From assembly GCA_030407085.1 (NCBI GenBank), contig CM059586.1, forward strand, positions 27,081,501-27,145,500: a stretch of 64,000 nt of DNA, given 5' to 3'. The stretch comes from Trichopria drosophilae. Lineage: Eukaryota > Arthropoda > Insecta > Hymenoptera > Diapriidae. Shown here piece after piece: positions 1 through 11,636 of the stretch. The notes below the pieces were generated by a model that made no database searches, had not been told where the DNA came from, and saw only the letters and a list, made by a program, of their open reading frames with translations. Made by a program: the position numbers and the translations under genes. Each line of letters starts with the position of its first letter. Within the stretch, counting starts at the first letter, position 1.

Positions 1-33
1 TCAAGTTATCGGAAAAAGCACTTTTAATTCATA

Positions 34-277
34 ATTCGCAAACGAATCGCAAACGATCAAGCCTAATTTGGGCGAAATTGGTCGATTGGTTGCCGAGTAA
101 TTGCGTTTTCAAAAATGCTAACGTGAAGTTAGCCGGCCATTTCGTTTTTTGCAAATAACTCAAAAACGACGAATTCGCAAACGAAAAATCGGTAATCGCA
201 ATCATTCGCAAACGAATCGCAAACGATTCGCGCTATTTTCGATCGATTTCGTTACAATGGCCGGTCAACTTCACGGA
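34..277. repeat. 24-bp direct repeat with inverted flank
   Basis: A 24-bp sequence beginning ATTCGCAAACGAATCGC occurs identically at 34-57 and 204-227, with a shorter relative near 172. Within the same stretch, 121-141 and 256-276 form an imperfect inverted repeat (GTGAAGTT and GGCCGGCCATT against its complement). The mixture of direct and inverted words suggests the remains of a small palindromic element, but no terminal duplication is visible and the left side is close to the window edge. Confidence 0.55.
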
Positions 278-280
278 GGT

Positions 281-3072
281 GTAGATTTTGGTCAATATCA
301 AGGTGGTTTATTTAGTATTTCAATGACCATAAGGGACTACTGACCTCAGGATTTGATATTGAATTTGAACAATAACATATTGATCTGGTGATTTTCGACG
401 TATTTCTAATTTTCAAGGATTTTTTTACCTATTTTCAATTGTTTGACGATTATGACGTTCTTTGCAAATTAACATTCATGATATGGCAGGTGTAATTCCA
501 GTGTAATTTTTACGTAGAATCTAACTCTGCATTAAAAACGGGTTGATTGGTAAGTAATTTATCATATTTCAGTTTTGTTAATCCTATACGTTTTTTTTGT
601 GATATTTCAATGTCTAAATTGAAACTTGCATTTTTATAACAATGAAAGAATACGCCAATATTTATCCAGTAACCATTCCTTGCTGACTCAATTGCCAGAT
701 GGGTACAAATTGATTTTTCCTATTTACAATACACTACAGTAAAGTACTTTAGAAGTAAGAGACAAATGTACTTTTTGATCTGGACGCGGCAGGTCGCACT
801 TTGTTTAGTATTGTAACATAAATATTTGTATTTTTATAATATTTTTATTGTTAGTGTACCATAAAGTATTGTTTTAGCTTATACCTGAAAAACTATCCAT
901 TATTATTGTATCTTTTTTATTTGTTATATACTTTGTTATACCTACATGTAGTTAGCCAAAGACAGGTACACCTCAAGCCAAAGTTTTATTGAATAAATAA
1001 ATAAATATATGGCTCATTCCAGTTCTAAACAGTACATGTCTACAAAATTTGTCTTTTATAATTTGCATGGTATTTTTTACGTACAATCGATTCTCGATGA
1101 GTGACAAAAAACGGTCGTACAAAAAAAAAATGTATAAAAAATTGTTATAAACAATAAGATTGATAAATGACTACTTGTTTAAATCTGTTTTTGTTTAACT
1201 AGCAGTTTTTTGCTCTTATAATTTTTTTTATTTCGCTTTGTTTTCATGAAAATCGCGGTTGTTTATAAAATCGTATATTAAACAATTAAAAAAAATTCCT
1301 GCATGCCGATTTTGCATATGTTTTTCTCAATAATTTTTTGGATAGATTCCAGAAAGCATTGGCTAAAGTATTTTCCGTTGAATTAATTCTATTTTTTACG
1401 TGTCATTGATGGTTAAAACTTTCTTCTTGCAGATCAACTGATTTCGAAGGAAAATGTATCGACAACTTAGGTATGCTAATTTATGGCCAGAATGGAAGGG
1501 ATAGTATTTTGTATACTCAGTGTCCCGAATGTGAAACGTCCACTAGATTCCATTTATGATCTCATTCCATTATAAACACGACTGCTATATTTATCTTTGA
1601 TTAGATAATTTCTCGTAAGTTATTCTGTAGGATTGCGGATTTATGCATTATTTGTATAAAAATTTATTGTGTTTACACGTGTACACGTGTGGGTACGTGA
1701 GTTTTTTTCAGTGCTATACATGTTATCCCTGATTCCGATAAACATAAAGTTACATAGATTGGAGTCATAAATGTACTAATATTCTTAATTTTTACGTAAA
1801 AGTATTTACCACATTTTTTGTAGATAAATAAATATTCTTGAACAAAACATCCTACTCAAAGTTATCTAAAATATAAAAATATTTATTTTGTTTTTTTTAG
1901 TAGATAATCTTCTATTTATCATCATCGATATTTTATATTAATTCTCTATTTTGCTAATATTGTAATGTTTTTCTATTCCTAAAAATACGAGAATTACGAC
2001 AGGATACCTAATGTTAAACATGTTCTTCTTGATCTTCTGATATGTATATTTTTTATATTATTTGTATTGTAGAATATTATTATCCTCAAAAATACATCTA
2101 ATTGCTAAGTTTCAATGTAACTGAACATTTAAAACTTCAGATTAATAATGCTGCAACATGCATCTCAATTACCAATAAAATACGATCAGTTTCACGCTTA
2201 CATTTTTTTTTATACTGACTGCAATAAAATTGTTGTCAGTTATGCACTGGTAACTTTGAAAACGTAATCATATTATACTTTCATTTATTACTTGTTTTGA
2301 CAACATCACAGTTCACTGGTCATGGGCGGAATAAAAATTGATTATTTTGAGTGTGAACTGAAATAAAAAACGAATTACGTGGTAAAAATATTTGAAAAAT
2401 TGTGTCGGTCAGGAACGTCGGGAAGGACAGAAATACCGGTGATAAAATTCTCTTAAGAAGATCCTTATCGTCATTTTACGAGGAAATTTATTATAAGTTT
2501 CTTGTTGTCGGAAGATCGACTGCCATAAGACTTTTTACAGTGTAAGGTAATATTATATGGATATAGTTGGCCTAAATTATGAAAAGTTTGATTATCATAA
2601 ACTGTTTATTATTCAAATTTAGTAAATGTTACATTTTATTATTTCAAATCAAATTGGTAATTTTTATAACCATAAGACATTCTTTTATAAGGTGATAATA
2701 TATGAATTTTGTTTAGAGAACTCTTTGATACTTTTATAGCATATATCGAACCACGGGCATATAAGAGACCTAATTTGATAGAATAAAAATAAGCCCGTTT
2801 ATCTAGATCCCTTAAAAGAAATGTTTCCAAGTGATTTTCGAACTGACACCAGCTGATTTTATAAATGACACTAAATAGAACAAAACATAAATTCTTAAAC
2901 AAACTTTTTAGTCTGAAAATTTGAGCAGATCATTAATTCACCGTATAAAAAAAGTATGGTTGGAAATTATATTTAAGTAAAATTTGAATAAAAAGTGAAT
3001 TTGAAAATAATTAAATATACTAAGCAATGACTGCTTACTAATTTAAAACATGCTAATCAAAGATACTACTGA
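281..3072. other. AT-rich stretch, one possible LINE 3' end
   Basis: No gene or clear repeat is seen. The only suggestive segment is 780-1010, which ends in a GAATAAATAAATAAATA tail at about 991-1008. Short tandem A/T tails of this kind are typical of the 3' ends of insect non-LTR retrotransposons, but no reverse transcriptase reading frame lies upstream, so this would be a 5'-truncated copy at best. The reading frame on the minus strand at 2639-2902 has no recognisable features. Confidence 0.3.
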
Positions 3073-4067
3073 AATAGACCTCCGTGGTCTCAAAAGTCAA
3101 AAAAAAAGTTGACATCTATTTTAAAGCTATTTACGCATTTTTTATGAATGTACGCCAAATTTTCTCAAATTGGATTCAGACGCAAGCGATAATTGGATAG
3201 AATACAGTTGTGTAGGACTCGCTGATTACGATGGAATTGATTGTAAATTCATAAAAAAAGTACAAAATACCTTTAACATAGTAATTCATTGTGAATTTTT
3301 CCTGAAATATATGTTTTTTAATGAATAGTGAACCGCCCCTTAGTTTTTCAACTATTATATCTTAAGCGGTCAGTTTACTCTAGACTCAAAAAAAGTCTAT
3401 ATTCGCAATTTTTTTCAGAAAACTCTAAAGGATATTGATATAAAAGTTGTTTGTTTTATTAAATAAAATGTTCATAAACAAATTTACTTTAACTCATTTT
3501 TATAGATCTTTCAATAAAGATAATGCAGTGAAGCGTAACATGATAAAAATAGTTGGTGAAGCAGCTCCATCATAATTCAAAAACGACTTGTCTGAAACAA
3601 AAAAGTCAAAGTGATTTAGAGTCAGTAAGACAATAGCTACAAAAATGGCACTCCGGAATTAAGTTTTGATATAAAGAAAAAAATTGGTGAACAAAAATGA
3701 AAAATTATTGAAAAACTTTAAAAAAAAATATATAGTAGAAATTAAAATTTCAAAACCACCGATCGTCATCTTGGTACAAATTACGTCTAGAATAAGTGGT
3801 CTAAACTTTAATAAAATCGGTTGATTATTTTTTGAGATACGTTGGAACTAGATATTGAAAACGTTGTTTTAAGAAAAAGTGTTTAAAGTTTTCTAAAACC
3901 CGAAGGTAGACCTAATAAAGCTTTAACGTTCAAGTAAAAAACAACAATTGTTAGAATGCTTGACATTTTTAAACAATATTTCTGGATACATGTTCTTTCA
4001 AATTATGCGAAAACAAAAATTTAAAGTGACAAAATAGACTGTTAATACACTTCAGAGGAGGTCTATT
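3073..4067. mobile_element. candidate 1-kb element with short TIRs
   Basis: AATAGACCTCC at 3073-3083 is matched by its exact complement at 4057-4067, about 1 kb apart. If the element proper starts at GACCTCC, both sides are flanked by TA, as expected of Tc1/mariner-like insertions. The interior is AT-rich with many stops in every frame and I recognise no transposase. The match is only 11 bp, so a chance pairing is possible. Confidence 0.35.
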
Positions 4068-5345
4068 AATTATAGGGATTGTTCACTGTCTCCATAATTA
4101 TGTCGCTACACAGGAAAAGACAGGTAAATCAAATTAATTACGGCCTGCATATATATTATCAGATGAAATACAATTACTATACCAGTTAGATCTACTTAGC
4201 ATTCTAATAAGGTTTATCGAGATTTATCAATAGATTATCTGACACCGTATCTTACTGGTATTTAATTTATATAAAAATGATCTATTACTTGATCTTATTA
4301 GATCTAGTTTGATCATATGAGATCTTCCTTGATATGATCCTTTTAACGTTGTATCAGATAATTTTTATTAATTTGTATTCTAAAATACCTAATAACACGG
4401 AGCAAATATTACGTATTAAAATTCTCTTTCATAATAAGAGGCTTGGAGAATTTGAAGATACGATAAAATTTACCTGGTTTTTATTAAGAATTTTCCAAAG
4501 TTTTCACTTGACGTTCTATAACATCTAAATGCAAATAAATATAATAACAAATATAAACATTTAACATTTTTATTAATTTGTTATTATAGGTATCTGAAAA
4601 TATTCCAAATCTTTTTGCTGGGTTAGTACTTCCTAGTATACATATATTAAATATATTGACTATTCACATTACCCTATCAGATTTTACAATTCGAGACTAT
4701 TTCTTAAAATCGATCTCAGAATCCGTTAGTTCGAGTAAAACTTGGATACCGGACACTCGAAAATCTATATGTTTAAAACCCACGTTTGAAATACGTGGAC
4801 GAGAAATGCCGGTGAAAATTTTGAAACCCTCGAAAAAGTCGAACGTATACACTAATTCGATCATATGATGGAAACGGCTTTGTCGGCATTTCGTCGGTTC
4901 ATTTGCATATTTCTAAGATGAACGCGATACGAGAGGTGATACATATTAACACTGATGTATTACGCAAAAGGTCAAAACAGGTTTTGTGCGGATAATTTTG
5001 AATACTTACACTAAATGGATCTCAAAATTATGTAAATAGCCACTAAAATATCAATGTTTTTGGTTTTTCGTATTGTCGTTAAGAAAGACTGCGTTGGCAC
5101 ACAATTTACCGACACGCGGCAAATGCAAATTTTTTAAAATATTATATTTTATCACTATGTACAGAAATATGAAAAGGTTGCGAGTAACGGGCAGGAGTGA
5201 AAATCATTAACGAGGGGTAATGGTATTGCCGCTATATCATTATGTACACTGATCGTACATTTCACCACTCATAATGTACGGGTTGTTTCTTTTCATGTAA
5301 TTTGTTATTTTTTTATACTTTTTACATTTCTCAAACAGTTTAAAT
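4068..5345. other. AT-rich stretch with GATC-phased segment
   Basis: No gene is recognised. GATC occurs six times between 4279 and 4336 (starts 4279, 4291, 4301, 4311, 4321, 4336), four of them at exact 10-bp spacing. The open frame at 4656-4868 shows no domain or motif. Confidence 0.4.
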
Positions 5346-6004
5346 GCGTGCGGGTCAAAAAACTAAAAAATAAAAAAGCCGACAGGTCAAAAAACCAACA
5401 ATTAAAATATCGAAACGTTAAAAAGCTGACAGGCAAAAAACCGACACTTCAAAAAGCCGACAGTAGAAAAACTGAATTGTGGAATACCGACAGTCAAGTA
5501 ATCGACACTTCGAAGAACCGACTGTCAAAAAGCCGGCACATAAAAAAATAGACACATCGACAAGCGGGCAGTCATTTTTTGTTGATTCGTATTTTTGCCT
5601 GTCGGTTTTTTGACTGTTGAGTTTTTGATCTAACGGTTTTTTGAGTATCGGTATTATGACAATTCGGGTTTTGTACTATCAGTTTTTTTATGTGTCGGCT
5701 TTCTGCCTGTCGGTTTTTGGAATGTCGGCGTATTGCCTGCCGGCTTTTTGAATGTCAGTATTTTAACTGTCGGTTTTATTGACTGCCGGTATTACGACAA
5801 TTCGGTTTTTCTACTGTCGGCTTTTTGCCTGTTGATTTTTGGAATGTCGGTTTTTTAACTGTCAGTAATATGACAATACGTTTTTTCTACTGTCAAATTT
5901 TTTACGTGTCGGTCTTTTGACTTTCGGTATTATGACAATTCGGTTTTTGCCTGTCGGTTTTTCGACCTGTCGGCTTTTTGATTTGTCGGTTTCGACCCGC
6001 ACCC
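5346..6004. mobile_element. word-array foldback element, copy 1
   Basis: The left end reads GCGTGCGGGTC and the right end is the complement of GGGTGCGGGTC. Flanking 8-mers GTTTAAAT (5338-5345) and GTTTAAAC (6005-6012) look like an 8-bp target duplication with one change. The left arm (to about 5572) is a tandem run of words of about 16 bp of the type CCGACANTTCAAAAA. The right arm (about 430 bp) is the complementary GGTTTTTGANTGTCGG type, so the element can fold on itself. The arms differ in length by nearly twofold, which suggests array growth or loss after insertion. Short open frames inside are products of the repeat. No transposase is present. Confidence 0.8.
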
Positions 6005-6893
6005 GTTTAAACTTTGAATTGAAATATTTTGAAAAAAAAATTACTAAAGTAAAAGTATTTGTTTTTTCAAGCAACAAACTTAGTAACATATTCAATCCAA
6101 CATTACTAAATAATACACTGTTTAATTCTGGACAGATTTAAAAAATTCCAACTAGATTACAGGGCGGAACCGCAATACATTAAAAAAAATAATTGACAGA
6201 AAATAAAACAAATGGAATTTCCGAAAATTCTATTGATAATTCGAGTAAAATAAAAAGTTAATACTATATTTTGTATGTCTGTTCTCCATATCAAATGGAG
6301 AGTTATGCATTTCATGTTTACTATTTTACAGTCGTAATTAGCACGTCAAACAATCTCCGGGTGATTGATCGGGATAAAATCAATTTTGCGCACATTGGAT
6401 AATGATAAAGGTGATTTTAATTTTTCGCAATTTTAAATTTCAGATTTGTAATTGACGACCTGAAAACTCTCGAGTTTCATGGCATTTTTAAATTATTACT
6501 TTGTATTTTCAAAAATTATTTTTTTCATAAAAATAAAAACCTTTTTCGGAATTGTGTTTGTTTACGTTTAATAGGGGATTATTAACTGTATTTCCGAGGA
6601 GAAATAAATTCGGTCGCATATTTCCCAACAATTGAAAATAAAGATCACTATAAATAATAAATAGCAATACCGGCTGTTGCATTGTTTTTCATAAAATAGA
6701 AAAACAACAATCGGTAAAATCGGTATAATCAACACATACTTACTTCGTTTGGCAATTTTTGAATTTTTTATTTAATCTTAATCTCTGGTTAGTTTTTTAA
6801 AGTCTAAAAAGTGAATGTAATTCACTACCAAACTGAAGATCATCTGATTATCTCGAAACCTGCTAATTTTACTATTTTCCGGTTTGCTCTTTG
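6005..6893. other. AT-rich stretch, nothing recognised
   Basis: Low-complexity AT-rich DNA between two mobile elements. I see no gene, RNA or repeat unit that I can name. Confidence 0.4.
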
Positions 6894-7223
6894 CACAGAA
6901 AAAAATAAGTCTTAAAATTGTTACATCTTAAATTTATCAGTCAGTATCTTGGCTTAAAGTCTTACTTTCAGTGAGCAAAACTGACAGTTAGGCGATATTT
7001 TGGCTTAAAATAAGATTTATCGAGCGTATGTCATCTAATTTAGACGAATCTTATTTCAAACCAAAATATCGGCTGAAAGTAATTTTTGTTGTCTGAAAGT
7101 AAGACTTTAGGTCCAAATATTGACTGAATTTAAGAAAATTAATGGAATTTTGGGTTGAAATTAAGCGTCACCTAATGATGAATTTAAGATGTAACAATTT
7201 TAAAACTTATTTTGTTTTATGTG
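6894..7223. mobile_element. CACAG-type palindromic MITE, copy 1
   Basis: The left end has CACAG followed by an A-run, then CTTAAAATTGTTACATCTTAA. The right end has the complementary AAGATGTAACAATTTTAAAA and closes with ATGTG. Inside, words such as GGCTTAAA and its complement pair along most of the length, so the whole 330 bp can fold into one long hairpin. The related copy at 12315-12661 has a clean TA duplication, whereas here the flanks are not clear. It is non-autonomous, with no coding capacity. Confidence 0.7.
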
Positions 7224-7727
7224 GATTCGGTTGGTCAAAATTGAATTGCTTCCATGGCTCATCATGCCGAATTTTATTTTAAAACTTTAAACATTTTGTT
7301 TTCATCATTTTTTCAAATTTGTAACGATGTCGATTCGTTCCAAACTATGGATAAAACTGGACAAAATAATTGTAAATTCAAGAAGAATTTTTTTGTTTGT
7401 ATTACATGCAATGTGAAAATTTCGAAAAATATCAGATATGGCTAAATTAAATTGTTTAAAAATTTTGAAACAGTCCTTAACAACATCGTGATAAAACTTC
7501 CGATTTCCTGTTCTTCGACCGCCATTATTATAAACCATCAAATAGATTGAAGGATGATTGAAGATGTTCCACCAATGAAAATTTGTCACATGGAAACGAA
7601 AAATTGAGTTCAATGTTATTTTATATCAGATTTATTCGGGTATTTTTTTAATCTTTCACAATTTTTCGCCATTTTTCAAAGGATAAACTGTATGTTACTA
7701 AAACCCAACAAAAATTTGCCGTAATCC
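7224..7727. other. AT-rich stretch with unrecognised ORFs
   Basis: Open frames on both strands (7254-7445 plus, 7305-7613 minus) overlap each other. Neither shows a motif or composition I recognise. I treat them as chance frames. Confidence 0.35.
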
Positions 7728-7805
7728 CTATGGACCCGGGTCGACCGAAAATCGGTCGACTTTTGCAGGGAGTTGACCCAGAATTGACCGACAATTTACC
7801 AAATT
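7728..7805. repeat. TCGACC-word repeat family, fragment 1
   Basis: ATCCCTATGGACCCGGG, followed by GTCGACCGAAAATCGGTCGAC-type words and further TTGACC words, aligns with the complement of 9420-9600 (ATCCCTGTCGACCCGGGT). It is a short fragment of the same word-array family. Confidence 0.55.
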
Positions 7806-8700
7806 CCGATTTTTTGACGATTTTACAGAAAAAAATTATTAGTAGATTCTACACAGAACTTAAGTAAAATTTATCGAAAAAATTGAGAAACCATTGTTGA
7901 TACAAATAATTAAAAGAAAAATCCAAATTTTCTGCAATTTATTTGGAATTTACCTTTTAATTGCTTGATAAACGTCGATGATGTATTGAAATCTTTTCCA
8001 AGTAAACGAGTTCAAATAATTTTTATATTTAATATAACTGGTGTCAATTTTCTTGCGAGTGCTGTTATAGATTATCTAGCCTAGTTTATCGTTAATCTGT
8101 GAGTAAATGTAATTTAAACTAGTTTTGGCGTGGTGCCTCGCTCGCTTCGCTCGCTCAGAAACTTCGACCCAGTGGAGAGTCGGCTATTCCTTAATACTCG
8201 TTTGTTTACTAACAGCTTTCAATTATATTATAAAATTATATTGATATTTGGGGGTCCAATCATATTTAGGTCCAAGTGGCTTCGATAGATGTGTTACAAC
8301 AATATAGTGTTTCTTATATGTATGAAAATTGAAAATGAGCATTTTCAAAACTTCGACCCCGACAACAGGCCAGCCGAAGTATTAATAAATAAAAGTTGCA
8401 AAACACTTACTTCATACACTTGTATTCTAATAGACTATTCGATGCATATTACATGTTTACCGTGTTTTACTAATTACTGTCTGTATTATTATGATATTAT
8501 ATATACAATATATATACATATAATTCGTCAAAGATATCTTGAAAGTGTCGAAAAGATCTCTGACGGATATCTTTTAGATACTATAAGACATCTTTTAGAT
8601 ATATCGATTATTTTCGTATCAAGGGCGTAAAAGAACTTATGCGTCCATAGGTGATCACCGCGCCCGAGGGCCTGGCGAAGACTACCTTTGGGGGTAGGGG
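7806..8700. other. AT-rich stretch with a CTCGCTCG segment
   Basis: No gene is recognised. At about 8130-8185 a short GC-richer piece contains CTCGCTCGCTTCGCTCGCTC, a low-complexity word. The frame at 8289-8630 is unremarkable. A short run of AT/TA dinucleotides lies near 8499-8522. Confidence 0.35.
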
Positions 8701-9248
8701 GTCGAAACGTCAAAATTTGATGAAAAACTATAGGGTACTTTTTTTGCCGAGATGACCAAATTCAATACTTTTTCAGACAATAGCCATAAACTTTTTAAAC
8801 CAGTTTTTATCGCATTATCGTTGACTTTAGGAAGAAAATGCATACAACCTTTTTTGTAGAGAATTTCATGCTCTATCTTTTTTGTTTGAAACATTTTTTA
8901 ATAAAATTTGTATTTTTCAAAATAAATGCAAAAAACTACAAAGAAACTTAATTGGGGCTAATTTTTTTTTAGTAATGGACGGGTGGATCTGCCCCAAAAT
9001 CAAATCAGATCTAAGTTATGCCAAGACGCGTATTTTAAAAAAAAAATTATGTCAATATGCTTATCCGTTCGCGAGTTATCGCGAGACAAAAAAACGGGAC
9101 GTACGGACGTACGTACGTACAAGATCACGGACACAAATTTTTTTATTGTTGATTTGGGTTCCTTAGGGTCTGAAACGTCGATATTTGATGAAAAACTATA
9201 TGATAATTTTTTTTCCCGAAATGACCAAATTCAATACTTCGTCCAGAC
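8701..9248. repeat. 80-bp direct repeats around an ACGT-rich core
   Basis: 8701-8778 and 9168-9248 are diverged direct copies of one another, sharing TTTGATGAAAAACTATA and ATGACCAAATTCAATACTT. Between them lies CGCGA-GTTA-TCGCG (9070-9083), a small perfect hairpin, followed by an ACGT/ACGG-rich run at 9100-9120. The open frames here include lysine/arginine-rich stretches produced by this repeat. From memory, hairpin-plus-ACGG strings of this type recur in arthropod repeats. The identity of the element is unknown. Confidence 0.55.
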
Positions 9249-9419
9249 TTAGTCTGGGTCGAAGTAAAACTTATTAATTAAAGGCTAGAGTACAATTTAT
9301 TTATATTTTTCAATAAATTTTGCTTTTAAATGAGACTCGGTAAATTTTACATAACTAATTTCGGCAAATTCTACTCATGATTTTTTTCCGTGTAAAGTTG
9401 ATCTAATCAAAATGCATTA

Positions 9420-9655
9420 ATCGATCAACTTCGAAAAAGTCGACTGAAAATCGACCGAAAATCGGCTGACAATCGACCGCAAATCGACCGTAGTCGGCAT
9501 TCGGTCAATTGCCGGTCAATTTTGGGTCGATTCTTTGCACAAGTCGACCGATTTATGGTCGATTTTAGGTCAATTTTCGGTCTACCCGGGTCGACAGGGA
9601 TCCAGGGGGAGTTAACTGAATAGGGAAAAGAGATTCGCATTACAGTTTAGTTCCA
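9420..9655 (-). mobile_element. TCGACC-word array element with unique end
   Basis: On the minus strand the element begins near ACTGTAATGCGAATC (9655 downward), continues with CCCTATTCAGTTAACTCCCC, then CCCGGGT and a tandem run of TCGACCGAAAAT-type words that switches orientation near 9500. The array is self-complementary. The unique end is shared in inverted orientation with 10808-10858. No target duplication could be defined. The frame at 9425-9640 is only the translation of the array. Confidence 0.6.
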
Positions 9656-10284
9656 AAGGACACGAGTTAGATAGATGTCGCTAGTATTCTAGATAGTTTT
9701 GGCAGTTTTCAATTATAGTGTTACATTGGTTTTCGACATCTTACCGTAAACGTTTATTTCAATGCATTGATAATCAGTTTTGTGTATCATATGCATAAAA
9801 TACGGCATTCTTCATCCCGGCCCTGGAAGATTTCTCTGCTTTATGTTTGTACCTTCCTTCCGACAAATATTCTTCGAGACTCGGAGATAGGGGCTTAAAA
9901 CAATTTGAGCTGCTCTTTCCCAACTTGAGGAGTTTCTCCTCCTCCTTGATACACAATATGCTGTTTTCTGCCCTGATAAATGACTCGACCGAAAACCATC
10001 AATTATTTATTCACGAACAAGTTATCACACGGCCGTGATTAGCTATTTGCGGTTGATTACACATCTATTAGCGCCGTTTGCATTAATACATATTACTATT
10101 AAATGTTAATATATCAAAAATGGGTGTCATACTTGAATCTTTACGTTTTATGGTGCACGAAATAATTAAGTAATAAACTGAATATTTTTAAATGCTAATT
10201 GTATTCCAAGAATTCACATATACCGCAAATGTGTGTTATTTTGGTCTGCACAAGTACTAATTCGATACTGGTCTATCCTGCGGG
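9656..10284. other. Unrecognised stretch between repeat fragments
   Basis: Contains overlapping open frames on both strands at 9774-10038, without recognisable motifs. No repeat unit is apparent. Confidence 0.35.
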
Positions 10285-10390
10285 GTGACCGCTCGAAATC
10301 CCCAACGACAAAATCACCGCGTCAAAATCCCCAAGTACAATAATCCCCGAAGTCAAAATCCTCTACTCCTATAATCTCCGACTTCAAAAT
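10285..10390. repeat. CGACAAAATCCCC word array
   Basis: A GGGGTGACC start (about 10280) is followed by repeated words of the type ATCCCCAACGACAAA and TCAAAATCCCC. The layout resembles one arm of the word-array foldback elements at 5346 and 11637, but with a different word and no opposite arm. It may be a half-element. Confidence 0.5.
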
Positions 10391-10480
10391 CCCTTCTCAC
10401 AAAAAACTCTGAATTTACAATTGAAGCTGTATTAAAAGTTGATATTGTTTATTTTGTATTTAGAATTAAGATATATTATA

Positions 10481-10513
10481 AGGTTAGGTTAGATTAGGTT
10501 AGGTTAGGTTAGG
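10481..10513 (+). repeat. Interstitial TTAGG tract
   Basis: About six AGGTT/TTAGG units in a row with one variant (AGATT). TTAGG is the ancestral arthropod telomere repeat. A short interstitial tract like this usually reflects transposon sequence or break repair rather than a telomere. A related but opposite-strand CCTAA tract lies at 37801-37831. Confidence 0.7.
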
Positions 10514-10807
10514 ATAGCTTCGGTTATGTAGGTTTTCTATGCTGTGGGATAGTGAAATGTTCCACCACTTTAGTTGATTTTTGGTGGGACGCTTATTGGC
10601 CGAAATTGTGCTACTCGAGAGCGCTATACCTTTATACTTCCACCATGGACTGAGGTAACTTGTAATAAAAGTATATGTTTTGAAGGGTGATTTGGATTTC
10701 GGACGGTAACCATCCTGCGGTAACTTCAAAATATGAATAGACAAGGCCGCGCTATTCTCTCATCAACGCAGCGACATCTACGTAACTCGCATCCTTTGGA
10801 AGTACAC

Positions 10808-10858
10808 TGTAACGGGAATCCTTTTTTCCTATTCAGTTAACTCCCCCTGCAGGGATCT
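10808..10858 (+). repeat. Inverted partial copy of the 9655 element end
   Basis: ACTGTAACGGGAATCC, then TTCCTATTCAGTTAACTCCC and CTGCAGGGATC, matches the complement of 9593-9655 with small gaps. It is the unique end of the TCGACC-word family without its array, facing the copy at 9420-9655 across about 1.1 kb. Confidence 0.6.
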
Positions 10859-11636
10859 ACAGCTATTTTATCCACCTTTATCTATATTTGAAACGAATGG
10901 ATATCTTTTGTTGTTTGCCAATAAAATCCGCTAAATTGCTTTCCTAAGTCATGAAAGCACAGTTTCGACCCTGAGAATCGCACACGCAAAAATAGTCAAA
11001 TCTGTAGGTTCCATCCTGATCTTTTCCATTTTGGAGCTGAACATTCCAAGTTCTTAGGCGTTAAACGGTTAAGAAAAAAAGATGAATTTTTCAATTTTAT
11101 AAGTATATAGTAAAAATATTTAAAAATCTTAAAATGTGAACCAATTTATAAATAATGGCCGATTAGAAAATGAATGGAGAAGATGGATGGCGATCATCGA
11201 GAGTATCGGATGTTAGGATGAGGGGGTCCAAGGGAGTATGAGGGCAGCCGGGGGCCTAATTTCAGGGCCGATTTCTGAAGTGCGTGTGGCCGTCCTTGAA
11301 AACGGAGAACCGCGAATCTGCTCATCTTCTTTTGTTCGATCGTGAAGCTGTCAAGACGCGACGCGTCGGGGGCAGGACGCGTCGCATCGTCTTTCCTCTC
11401 GCATGCGTGCGGGCGCGTGCATCCGAGTGTGCTAAACGTTCGCTACTGCTCTCCTTCCATGTCCCTCCGAATACCTACTCGGATGTTACGATAAACCGAC
11501 ACCATGTAGATTAAATTATTTGATGATAACCGCTTTATGCTCCTGAAAAGGAATATTCCTTCTAAATTTTGAAATTGTATTGAGTGAGAATGGATGAAAT
11601 CGAGAAAGTTTCATTCTGTGCGCATTTCAAAATTCT
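10859..11636. other. Unrecognised stretch, partly GC-richer
   Basis: 11200-11480 is noticeably richer in G and C and includes ACGCGTCGGG and GACGCGTCGC words and an open frame (11284-11514) with many arginines. I recognise no protein. The frame could reflect a decayed exon or repeat. Confidence 0.35.

Noticed and set aside
5348..5551. Lysine-rich frame at the left arm of the first word-array element
   Set aside because: The translation of CCGACANTTCAAAAA words, not a protein.
9425..9640. 71-codon frame over the TCGACC array
   Set aside because: Its repeated IDR/KIDR-type residues are simply the array words.
10481..10513. True telomere end
   Set aside because: Only about six units, flanked on both sides by ordinary sequence.
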